Source of the DNA: Plantactinospora soyae
Lineage (GTDB): Bacteria; Actinomycetota; Actinomycetes; Mycobacteriales; Micromonosporaceae
Assembly (NCBI RefSeq): GCF_014874095.1
Contig: NZ_JADBEB010000001.1
Span: 372,001 to 436,000 of the forward strand
DNA length: 64,000 bases
Direction: 5' to 3'
Below, in pieces: positions 45,381-52,549 of the stretch. The notes below the pieces were generated by a model. That model saw nothing but the letters and a program-made list of their open reading frames with translations, was not told where the DNA came from and ran no database searches. The translations under genes were made by a program, and so were the position numbers. Position 1 is the stretch's first letter. The number at the start of each line of letters is the position of its first letter.

Positions 45381-46784
45381 GTGCCGACCTACCTATCCGC
45401 GCGGCGGTCCGACACGGTGTACGACGGCATCGCCCCCGCCGTACGCCACTTCCCGGATGCGACGGCCGCGGTCATCGCGTCGATCATGCTCGCCTACCTG
45501 CTCCCCTTCCGGCTGGTCTTTCCGCCGCTCAGTGACCTGGGCAAGCCGGGGCTGATGGTGGGGTTCGGGCTGCTGGTCTGGTGGGCGCTGAGTCGGCTGC
45601 ACCCCACCCTGCTCACCCGGGGACAGCAGCCGATGCGCTGGGCGATGGCGATCTACCTGGTCAGCCTCTTCCTGTCGTACGTCGCCGGGCAGGGTCGGGG
45701 CATGCCACCGCTGGAGGCGAACGGCGCCGAACGGACCCTGCTGATGGCGCTGGCCGGTGCCGGGATCCTGCTCGCCGCGGCGGACGGGGTACTGACCCGG
45801 GAACGCGTCGACAAGGTGCTCCGGTGGTTCTGCTGGGGCTGCTCGTTCATGGCCTTCGTCGCGCTGACCCAGTTCATGTTCCGGATCGACCTGACGACGT
45901 ACATGAAGCTGCCCCCGTTGCTGACCTTCCACAAGGAGGTCGTCGGGTTCCGCGACCGGGGCGGGGACGGGCTGGTCCGGGTCGCCGGCACCGCCGGGCA
46001 CTACATCGAGTTCAGCGTGCTGATGGTGATCGGGCTGGTGGTGGCGATCCACTTCGCCCGGTTCTCGACGACCCGGCGGGACCGACAGATCTACGGGGCG
46101 CTGGCGATGTTCCAGGCCGGGGTCATCCCGATCTCGCTGTCCCGGACCGGCGTACTCGCCCTGGGCGCCGCCATCCTGTTGTTCATCCTGGTCTGGCCGC
46201 TGCGTACCACCTTCAACGTGCTGGTGGTCGGCTGCTTTCTCACCGCGTTGATCCAGGTCGTCCGCCCGGGTCTGCTGGCCGCGATCAAGTCGCTGCTGCT
46301 GGCCGGGGAGAACGATCCGAGCGTGCAGGCCCGGGTGGAGGACTACGACTACGTCACGCCGTTCATCCAGGAACGTCCGTGGCTGGGGCGTGGCATCGGC
46401 ACCTTCCTGCCCGAGCTGTACCAGCTCCTCGACAACCAGTGGCTGACCACCCTGGTCCAGGGCGGCATCATCGGGGTGGTCGGGCTCGCCGCCTTCTTCC
46501 TCTCCGGTGTCGTGGTCGCGGGGCGGATCCGCCGGTTCGCCCCGACGGAGCGGGACCGGGACCTCGCGTCGGTGCTCGCGGTGGCGATCGGTGTCGCCGG
46601 GGTCTCCGGCTTCACCTTCGACTCGATGTACTTCACGACGTTCTTCATCACGGTGCACGTCCTGCTCGGCCTGACCGGGGCGCTGTGGCGGCTCACCAGG
46701 GCGGAACGCACCAACCGGATCGAGTCGGGCCGGCCTGGCCGGCCGACCGACGAATCCGGGCGGGCCATGGCGGAGACGTCATGA
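45381..46784 (+). CDS. Wzy-type O-antigen/exopolysaccharide polymerase
   Basis: A polytopic membrane protein of 467 residues from GTG 45381 (weak ribosome site). About 11-12 hydrophobic spans include ATAAVIASIMLAYLLPFRLV, LLMALAGAGILLAAADGVL and FNVLVVGCFLTALIQVV. The long periplasmic loop with FIQERPWLGRGIGTFLPELY is the O-antigen ligase/polymerase signature. It should join repeat units flipped by Wzx. Its last codons and stop lie inside a 20-bp tandem repeat array. Confidence 0.88.
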   Translation: MPTYLSARRSDTVYDGIAPAVRHFPDATAAVIASIMLAYLLPFRLVFPPLSDLGKPGLMVGFGLLVWWALSRLHPTLLTRGQQPMRWAMAIYLVSLFLSYVAGQGRGMPPLEANGAERTLLMALAGAGILLAAADGVLTRERVDKVLRWFCWGCSFMAFVALTQFMFRIDLTTYMKLPPLLTFHKEVVGFRDRGGDGLVRVAGTAGHYIEFSVLMVIGLVVAIHFARFSTTRRDRQIYGALAMFQAGVIPISLSRTGVLALGAAILLFILVWPLRTTFNVLVVGCFLTALIQVVRPGLLAAIKSLLLAGENDPSVQARVEDYDYVTPFIQERPWLGRGIGTFLPELYQLLDNQWLTTLVQGGIIGVVGLAAFFLSGVVVAGRIRRFAPTERDRDLASVLAVAIGVAGVSGFTFDSMYFTTFFITVHVLLGLTGALWRLTRAERTNRIESGRPGRPTDESGRAMAETS

Positions 46785-46850
46785 CGGGGCGGAGACGTCG
46801 TGACCGGGGCGGAGACGTCGTGACCGGGGCGGAGACGTCGTGACGGGGCG
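46769..46850 (+). repeat. 20-bp tandem repeat with repeated start/stop-like signals
   Basis: GGCGGAGACGTC occurs four times at exactly 20-bp spacing (46769, 46789, 46809, 46829), each followed by ATGA or GTGA. Degenerate copies run on to about 46920 (GGCGGAGCGAGG, GGCGGAGCGGGAGG, GAGCGGAGG). The first copy contains the wzy stop codon; the array ends at the ribosome site of the next gene. Confidence 0.9.
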
Positions 46851-46920
46851 GAGCGAGGCGGCGTCATCGTGACCGGGCGGAGCGGGAGGACGGCATGACC
46901 GAGCGGAGGTGGACGGTCGG

Positions 46921-47772
46921 ATGACCGGCGACGGCGGCATCGACATCCTCATGATCACGTACGACCGACCGGAGTACGTCCGGTTGTCGCTGCCCCACCT
47001 GCTCCGTACCTGCCCTGCGGAGGCGAGGGTCTGGCTCTGGCACAACGGCACCGACCAGCCGACCCTGGACGCGGTCGAGGAGTTCCGCCAGCACCCACGG
47101 GTGCACCGGTTCCGGCACAGCCCGACCAACGCGGGACTGACCGAGCCCACCAACTGGCTGTGGCAGCTCGCGACCGGGAGTTACCTGAGCAAGGTGGACG
47201 ACGACTGCCTGCCCGATCCGGACTGGCTGAGGATCCTGCGCCGGGCGCACCGGGACGTACCGGAGTTCGGTGTGATCGGCACCTGGCGCTTTCCCGACGA
47301 GGACGTCGACGACGACCTGGTCACGGCCAAGCTGGCCGACTATTCCGGCGGACACCGCCTGTTCCGAAACCACTGGGTGCAGGGCAGCGGGTACCTGCTC
47401 CGGCGCGAGACCCTGGACCAGGTCGGTCCGCTCACCGGAGGGGAGACCTTCACCGCCTGGTGCCTGCGCGCGGCCCGGCTCGGCTGGGTGAACGGCTGGT
47501 ACCACCCGTTCCTGCCCGAGGACCACATGGACGACCCGCGCAGCCCGCACACCATCTACCGCACCGACGCGGACTTCATGGCCCGCCGGCCGCTCTCGGC
47601 CCGCCGTACCGGGGTGACCACCGTCGCGGAGTGGACGGCCCAGATGCGGCACTCGGCCCGGGTGGTCCAGGCGGCCCCGTTGGACCTGCGGGAATATCAG
47701 GGCTGGCGGCTGCGCCGACGCAACGCCACCCGGCGGATCCGGCTCGCGTTGACCGGGCGGGCACCGTGGTGA
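46921..47772 (+). CDS. Glycosyltransferase family 2
   Basis: A GT-A enzyme of 283 residues (ATG 46921; GTG 46909 in frame is possible), probably adding a sugar to the exopolysaccharide repeat unit. It has LMITYDRPEYVRLSLPHLLR, SPTNAGLTEPTNWLWQLATG, the DDD metal motif in KVDDDCLPD, and LPEDHMDDP near the C-terminus. It differs from the other family members here in its RFPDEDVDDDL insert and strongly acidic loop. The downstream glycosyltransferase starts inside its stop codon region. Confidence 0.9.
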   Translation: MTGDGGIDILMITYDRPEYVRLSLPHLLRTCPAEARVWLWHNGTDQPTLDAVEEFRQHPRVHRFRHSPTNAGLTEPTNWLWQLATGSYLSKVDDDCLPDPDWLRILRRAHRDVPEFGVIGTWRFPDEDVDDDLVTAKLADYSGGHRLFRNHWVQGSGYLLRRETLDQVGPLTGGETFTAWCLRAARLGWVNGWYHPFLPEDHMDDPRSPHTIYRTDADFMARRPLSARRTGVTTVAEWTAQMRHSARVVQAAPLDLREYQGWRLRRRNATRRIRLALTGRAPW

Positions 47773-48605
47773 CCAGCGTGGTCGTCGCCGCGCACAACGA
47801 GGCGGCGCTGCTCGGCCGGACCCTGCGGACGCTGTTGGCCGACGCCGAACCGGGCGAGTTCGAGGTGGTCGTGGTGGCCAACGGCTGTACCGACACGACC
47901 GCGGAGGTGGCCGGCTCGGTGCCCGGGGTCACCGTGCTGGAACTGGCCGCGCCGTCGAAGCCGGCCGCGCTCAACGCGGGTGACCGGGCGGCGCGGGGCT
48001 TTCCCCGGATCTACCTCGACGCCGACATCGAGCTGAGCACGACCGGCGCCCGCGCCCTCGCCGCCGCGCTCTCCGGGCCGGGTGTGCTGGCCGCCGCGCC
48101 GCGCCGCCGGCTGGACACCACCGGACGTCCCCTGCTGGTACGCGCCTACTACGCGATCAACGGCCGGCACCCGGCCTACCGCAACGCCCTGTTCGGTCGG
48201 GGTGCCATCGCGCTCGCCGAGGCGGGCCGGCGGCGGTTCGGGCCGTTCCCGGACGTCATCGCCGACGATCTCTTCCTCGACTCGCTCTTCGGGGAAGCCG
48301 AGAAACGGGAGGTGACCGAGGTGTCGACGCTGGTGGCCACGCCACGGCGGACCGCCGACCTGCTGCGCCGACTCGGCCGGGTCCGGGCCGGCAACGCCAC
48401 CCTGCGCGCCACCGACGAGCAGGTCCGGCGGGCCCGCCGGACGTCCTGGCTGGTCGACGTCGTGCTGCCCCGGCCGTGGCTGATCCCCGCCGGGATCTGT
48501 TACGCCGCACTGACCGTACTGGCCGCGACGGCGGCCCGGCGGCCGGCCGCCCGTGGCCAGTGGGGACGGGACGAGTCCAGCCGGACGACGGGAGTGGCGC
48601 CGTGA
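47769..48605 (+). CDS. Glycosyltransferase family 2
   Basis: A 278-residue GT-A enzyme. GTG 47769 overlaps the preceding stop by 4 nt (GTGA). Motifs are SVVVAAHNEAALLGRTLRTL, VVVVANGCTDTTAEVA, ALNAGDRAARGF and the metal motif YLDADIEL. A C-terminal hydrophobic stretch (LIPAGICYAALTVLAATAA) could anchor it to the membrane. It was found within a longer open frame whose upstream part is only a shadow of the preceding gene. Confidence 0.9.
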   Translation: MTSVVVAAHNEAALLGRTLRTLLADAEPGEFEVVVVANGCTDTTAEVAGSVPGVTVLELAAPSKPAALNAGDRAARGFPRIYLDADIELSTTGARALAAALSGPGVLAAAPRRRLDTTGRPLLVRAYYAINGRHPAYRNALFGRGAIALAEAGRRRFGPFPDVIADDLFLDSLFGEAEKREVTEVSTLVATPRRTADLLRRLGRVRAGNATLRATDEQVRRARRTSWLVDVVLPRPWLIPAGICYAALTVLAATAARRPAARGQWGRDESSRTTGVAP

Positions 48606-49585
48606 ATCCGGTGGTGAGCGTGGTCGTGGTGTCCTACGAGACCCGCGAGTTGATCCTGACCGCCCTGGCCACCCTGCGGAAGGCCTGCCCGGCCGAGCCG
48701 TACGAGGTGATCGTGGTCGACAACGCCTCGAAGGACGGCTCGGCGGCGGCGGTGGCGGCGGAGTTTCCGGAGGCCCGGGTCGTCCGGCTGGCCGACAACG
48801 TCGGCTTCGGCCGGGCCGTCAACGTCGGCGCGGCCCAGGCCCGGGGCGACTGGCTGCTGTTGCTGAACCCGGACACCGAGCCGGTCGGCAACGTCATCGG
48901 GGAGTTGCTGGAGTTCACCCGCGCCCATCCGGGTCACGGCATCTACGCCGGTCGTACCCTCGGGGTCGATGGCACCGACGACGGCCACTCGGTGTTCGGG
49001 CCGCCCTCGCTGTGGACCTTTACCTGCTTCGCCACCGGGTTGTCCAAGCTGTTTCCCCGGTCGCGGGTGTTCAACCGGGAGGCGCTGCCCTGGTTGGACC
49101 GGTCGACGCCGGTACGGGTGCCCGCCGCGTCCGGCTGCCTGCTGCTGGTCCGGCGCTCGCTCTTCGCCCAGCTCGACGGCTTCACCCCGGACTACTTCAT
49201 GTACAACGAGGATCTCGACCTCTGCCTGCGGGCCACCGCGATCGGCGCCAGTCCGATGCTGGTGCCGACGGCCCGGGTGGTGCATGTGGGCGGTGCCGCG
49301 TCGACCAGTGCCGGCAAGCGGGTCATGCTGCTGCGGGGTCAGGTGACCTTCCTCCGGCTGCGCTGGTCCCGGTCCCGGGCGGCGGCGGGTCGGGCGCTGC
49401 TGCTGATCGGCATCGCGATCCGCGCTGTGGCCGCCCGGCTGAGCGGCCGGGCCGGCTACTGGCGGGAGGTGTGGCGGCAACGGCACGCCTGGCTGACCGG
49501 CTGGCCTCCGGCTGCCGAACTCGCCCCGGTGCAGGTCACCGAGCCGGTCCCACCGCCCGGCGGCCAGCCCGCCGCACCGCTGTGA
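48602..49585 (+). CDS. Glycosyltransferase family 2 (rhamnosyltransferase-like)
   Basis: A 327-residue GT-A enzyme. GTG 48602 overlaps the preceding stop by 4 nt (GTGA). It resembles the WbbL/RfbF rhamnosyl- or galactofuranosyl-transferase group: VSVVVVSYETRELILTALAT, EVIVVDNASKDGSA, NVGFGRAVNVGAAQARGDWL, LLNPDTEP, VPAASGCLLLVRRSLFAQL, and FDYFMYNEDLDLCLR-like FTPDYFMYNEDLDLC. The donor is not certain. It is the last gene of the rightward exopolysaccharide unit, convergent with a hydrolase gene. Confidence 0.92.
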   Translation: MNPVVSVVVVSYETRELILTALATLRKACPAEPYEVIVVDNASKDGSAAAVAAEFPEARVVRLADNVGFGRAVNVGAAQARGDWLLLLNPDTEPVGNVIGELLEFTRAHPGHGIYAGRTLGVDGTDDGHSVFGPPSLWTFTCFATGLSKLFPRSRVFNREALPWLDRSTPVRVPAASGCLLLVRRSLFAQLDGFTPDYFMYNEDLDLCLRATAIGASPMLVPTARVVHVGGAASTSAGKRVMLLRGQVTFLRLRWSRSRAAAGRALLLIGIAIRAVAARLSGRAGYWREVWRQRHAWLTGWPPAAELAPVQVTEPVPPPGGQPAAPL

Positions 49586-49630
49586 ACGGAGTCCGACCCA
49601 CCGCATCGTAAAGAGCAGGTGGCGCGGTGG

Positions 49631-50449
49631 TCAGCCCGCGTCGGCGGGCCCGCCCGGGGTCGATCCAGGCGTCGGCAGGTCTGCGAAGGCAGCCACCGTC
49701 CGATCGGCGTACGCGCTGGCGTCGCCGGTCTCCATCGGACCGTCCCAGGTGGACGGCAGCGGTACCGGCGCTGCCGGATTGACCCGCCGGACCACCTCGT
49801 CGAGTACGGTCTCGGCGTCGCCGACCCAGAGGTGCTTGGCATCGGGTACCCCGACCACCTCTGCCTGCGGCACGGCCGCGAACCGGCGGCGGGCCTCGTC
49901 GGGCCGAAGGTAGTCGTCGAACTCGGGTACCAGCGCGGTCAGTGGCTTGCCGGACTCGGCCCACCGGGCCAGGTCGTCATCGGACGTGGTGCGAAGCGGC
50001 GGGGAGAGCAGGATCGCCCCGACGATTCCTGGATCGCAGCCGTGCCGCAGCGTCAGGTCGGTGCCGAAGGACCAGCCGAGCAGCCAGATGTTCGGCAGTT
50101 CGGCGAACTCGACGTACTCGATGGCCGCCGCCACGTCGAACCGTTCGGCGTTGCCGGCGTCGAAGGTCCCCTCGCTGGTGCCGCGCACGCTGCTGGTGCC
50201 CCTGGTGTTGAACCGCAGCACCGCGAGGTCGGCCAGCGCGGGCAGCCGCCAGGCCGCCTTGCGGAACACGTGGCTGTCCATCATCCCGCCGTGGGTGGGC
50301 AATGGGTGCAGGCAGACCAGGGTGGCTACCGGGTCCCGGTCGGCCGGCAGCGCCAGCTCGCCAACCAGGCGCAGGCCGTCGGCGGTGTGCAGCTCGATGT
50401 CCTCGCGGCGACCGGGCAGGATGCTGGAGGCGCGGATGGCGGGGCTCAC
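49631..50449 (-). CDS. Alpha/beta hydrolase (DUF-type esterase/dienelactone-like)
   Basis: A 272-residue cytoplasmic alpha/beta-hydrolase. GTG 50449 has AGGGAAGA upstream; the frame is open to 50677 but without support. The lid-free core shows VATLVCLHPLPTHGG, FRKAAWRLPALADLAVLRFN, the nucleophile elbow GWSFG, and VPDAKHLWVG with the probable catalytic His. Substrate unknown. Proteins of this type are widespread in actinobacteria. It is transcribed alone, leftward. Confidence 0.85.
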   Translation of the reverse strand: MSPAIRASSILPGRREDIELHTADGLRLVGELALPADRDPVATLVCLHPLPTHGGMMDSHVFRKAAWRLPALADLAVLRFNTRGTSSVRGTSEGTFDAGNAERFDVAAAIEYVEFAELPNIWLLGWSFGTDLTLRHGCDPGIVGAILLSPPLRTTSDDDLARWAESGKPLTALVPEFDDYLRPDEARRRFAAVPQAEVVGVPDAKHLWVGDAETVLDEVVRRVNPAAPVPLPSTWDGPMETGDASAYADRTVAAFADLPTPGSTPGGPADAG

Positions 50450-50473
50450 CGGTCCAGTCTTCCCTGGAACGGC

Positions 50474-50517
50474 GGATCTTGTTGGCCGGGCCGGGGACAC
50501 CGTGACGAAGATCCCTG
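50474..50517. repeat. Small inverted repeat resembling the 10939-11003 element
   Basis: GGATCTT (50474-50480) and AAGATCC (50508-50514) flank 27 nt. The right arm extends as AAGATCCCTGA, identical over 11 nt to the larger element at 10987. It lies in the 172-bp gap upstream of the hydrolase gene. Confidence 0.5.
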
Positions 50518-50621
50518 AATGGCGTGCCGTCGGGACCTCCGGCCCGCCGGCAGGAAGATGTCCCGGCCAACCAGGTTCACCGGGACAATCGGGCATATCT
50601 GGCAGATAACTCGCTGAGATG

Positions 50622-50948
50622 TCAGCCGTAGCGGGGTGCGTTGCGCGAACGCTCCACCGCCGGGCCGCGCCGGTCACGGGCCCGCCAGCAGCCGGTGTGC
50701 CAGTGCCGACGATCCGTCAGATCCCCCCGGCCGTCGGCGGGCCAGGCCACCAGGTGGGCCACCCCCGGGCGGATCTCGTGCGCACAGCCGGGGCAGCGGT
50801 ACGTCTTGGTCGCCGCGCCGCCCGGGATGGCCCGTACCTGCCACTCCCCGTCCCGCCAGCTCTGCACGGATTCGACGCCACGACGCACCCGGTCGCCATC
50901 CACTGGGGCGGCGTCGTCGGGGCGCGGGCGGTTGCGACGCGGACTCAC
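50622..50948 (-). CDS. Conserved actinobacterial small zinc-finger-like protein
   Basis: A 108-residue basic protein conserved in actinobacteria (often mislabelled ATP/GTP-binding protein). From GTG 50948 it begins MSPRRNRPRPDD, as orthologues I recall do. A probable zinc site is formed by YRCPGCAHEI and HLVAWP...RRHWHTGCW. It ends VERSRNAPRYG, the conserved tail. No function is known. It starts 1 nt after the stop of the membrane-protein gene upstream, so it may be co-transcribed with the surface operon. Confidence 0.85.
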   Translation of the reverse strand: MSPRRNRPRPDDAAPVDGDRVRRGVESVQSWRDGEWQVRAIPGGAATKTYRCPGCAHEIRPGVAHLVAWPADGRGDLTDRRHWHTGCWRARDRRGPAVERSRNAPRYG

Positions 50949-50949
50949 G

Positions 50950-51843
50950 TCAGCAAGGGTACGGGCGGCTCCGCATCCGGCGCCGGAGCAGTAGCCAGCC
51001 CAGCAGCAGCACGAGGACGAGTGCCACTCCGGACCCGATCAGGCGCACCGGCAGGATGACGATCGTGGCCGTCGCCTCCCGGGTCACCCCGTCCGGGCCG
51101 GCCGCCGCGACGGTGACCCGGCAGACGCAGAACAGCGGAGGATCGGCCCACCGGGTGCTGATCTCTCGGTCGGCGCCCCGTAACAGGGTGAAATCGGGAA
51201 ACGGGACAGTTTCCCCCGCAACCTGGGCCTGAAGCCTGCCGTCCCCGACGAACTCGCGGCGCACGGTGCCCGCATTGCGTACCGTCGCCGTGAGGGCGAG
51301 CGGACCGTTCACGGCGAAACCCGGCGCGCGAAGGCCGGTGACGTCGACCGACTCGACGGCCTGGCCGGGCACCGTGACGTACACCGGTGCGCCGACGCTC
51401 CGACGCACGCCGACGCCGGCCCCACCGGGCCGGGGCGGCACCGAGAAGATCATCGCGACCTGGTGCTCGCCGGGTTCGGCAGTGGCCGGCAGGGCGATGT
51501 GCAGGCTCACCTGCCGGGCCGCTCCGCCTTCCAGCCGGAAACTGTCCGGCCGCGCGGTGACCCACTCGACGGCCGAGTGGGGCGCGTCGGGCCGGAACCG
51601 GAGTTCTCCGTCGCGTCCGGCCGTGAAGCTCGCCTTTCGGACGAGGATGTCGATCGGGGCCCGACCATGGTTGGTAACCGTGAACTGCCTCGGCCGTTCG
51701 ATCTGGTCCGCTGGCACGATCACCCGGGTCGGGCTGACCGTCAGCGCGAAGTCCGAAGGCTCCGACGGTTGGCCTGACGCCGGGGCGGCCGATGCCAGCG
51801 TGAGCATGACCGGGAGGACGATCCGCGCCACCCTGGTGCGCAT
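50950..51843 (-). CDS. Membrane-anchored Ig-fold protein, DUF916/WxL-interacting-like
   Basis: A 297-residue exported protein. A signal peptide (about residues 1-24) ends in ASG. An N-terminal Ig-like domain follows (FALTVSPTRVIVPADQ; RQFTVTNHGRAPIDILVR; LPATAEPGEHQVAMIFSVPP), similar in layout to DUF916 domains of WxL-interacting proteins. A second beta domain contains ALTATVRNAGTVRREF. A C-terminal span (about 266-287) ends in RRRMRSRPYPC, so most of the protein faces outside. ATG 51843 shares one base with the preceding stop (TGATG). It probably acts with the giant repeat protein encoded upstream. Confidence 0.8.
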   Translation of the reverse strand: MRTRVARIVLPVMLTLASAAPASGQPSEPSDFALTVSPTRVIVPADQIERPRQFTVTNHGRAPIDILVRKASFTAGRDGELRFRPDAPHSAVEWVTARPDSFRLEGGAARQVSLHIALPATAEPGEHQVAMIFSVPPRPGGAGVGVRRSVGAPVYVTVPGQAVESVDVTGLRAPGFAVNGPLALTATVRNAGTVRREFVGDGRLQAQVAGETVPFPDFTLLRGADREISTRWADPPLFCVCRVTVAAAGPDGVTREATATIVILPVRLIGSGVALVLVLLLGWLLLRRRMRSRPYPC

Positions 51844-52532
51844 CAGTCGACGCTGAGCGCGCTGGCGACGGGCTCGGCCGGGTCGGAGCGGGGCGCGGGC
51901 ACCTCCCGGTGCTCCAGCCGGCGCCGGCGCCGACGCCGGGCGATGACGACGATCGCGGCCAGCCCGCCGACGACGGCCAGTGCCCCTGCGGCGATGCCAT
52001 ACCAGATTCCGTCGGAGCCGGACCGGTCGACGCGGGTGACGGCGGCACCCGCCGGGAGGAGGTCGGAGTGCGTCGCGCAGACCAGCGGCTTGGCGCCCCC
52101 CTTCACGGTTGCGCAGGCCACGGTGGCCAGTCGAAGCACCTCGTCGGGGGTCTGGCCGACCCGGGCGACGGTGGTGAGGGTGGATTCCTTGCCCGCCTTC
52201 AGGTTGACCGACCAGGTGACGCTGCCGGCGCGGGCGGTACCGTCCCGGTCGGCGGAGACGAGGGTCAGGCCGGCGGGCAGGCTCTGGGAGATCTGGAGCG
52301 ATCTGGTCTCGGTGGTGCCGAGATTGCGGACCCTGACCTTGTACGTCAGTTCGTCGCCCGCCGCGACGGCGGTCCGGCCGTTGTCCACCGCGATGCTGAG
52401 CAGTGGCTGTTTCGCGTCGGCCGTCGCCGAAGGTTTCGGTGCCACCTCACCTTTGGGCGGCGACATTGCGGCTACCGGCGCCGCGATCGCCCAGGCGACG
52501 AGCGCGGTCGCAAGGACAGCGATGCTTGGCAT
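51843..52532 (-). CDS. Membrane-anchored single DUF11/CARDB-like domain protein
   Basis: A 229-residue type I membrane protein from ATG 52532 (GGAG upstream). A signal peptide ends near VAAM. One Ig-like DUF11 domain (LSIAVDNGRTAVAAGDELTY; VRVRNLGTTETRSLQISQSL; ACATVKGGAKPLVCATH) carries the same cysteine pair as each repeat of the giant protein. A span (about 183-204: IWYGIAAGALAVVGGLAAIV) and a run of seven arginines hold it in the membrane. It overlaps the DUF916-like gene by 1 nt and lies 17 nt downstream of the giant gene. Confidence 0.85.
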   Translation of the reverse strand: MPSIAVLATALVAWAIAAPVAAMSPPKGEVAPKPSATADAKQPLLSIAVDNGRTAVAAGDELTYKVRVRNLGTTETRSLQISQSLPAGLTLVSADRDGTARAGSVTWSVNLKAGKESTLTTVARVGQTPDEVLRLATVACATVKGGAKPLVCATHSDLLPAGAAVTRVDRSGSDGIWYGIAAGALAVVGGLAAIVVIARRRRRRRLEHREVPAPRSDPAEPVASALSVD

Positions 52533-52549
52533 GATGCTCCTTATGACGG

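Noticed and set aside
46769-46850. 20-bp repeat considered as a CRISPR array or iterons of an origin
   Set aside because: There are no spacers and no replication gene nearby; the units fit start/stop modules better.
47160-47768. N-terminal extension of the second GT2 in the 47 kb region
   Set aside because: It overlaps the preceding glycosyltransferase in another frame; the GTG at 47769 with a GTGA overlap is the natural start.
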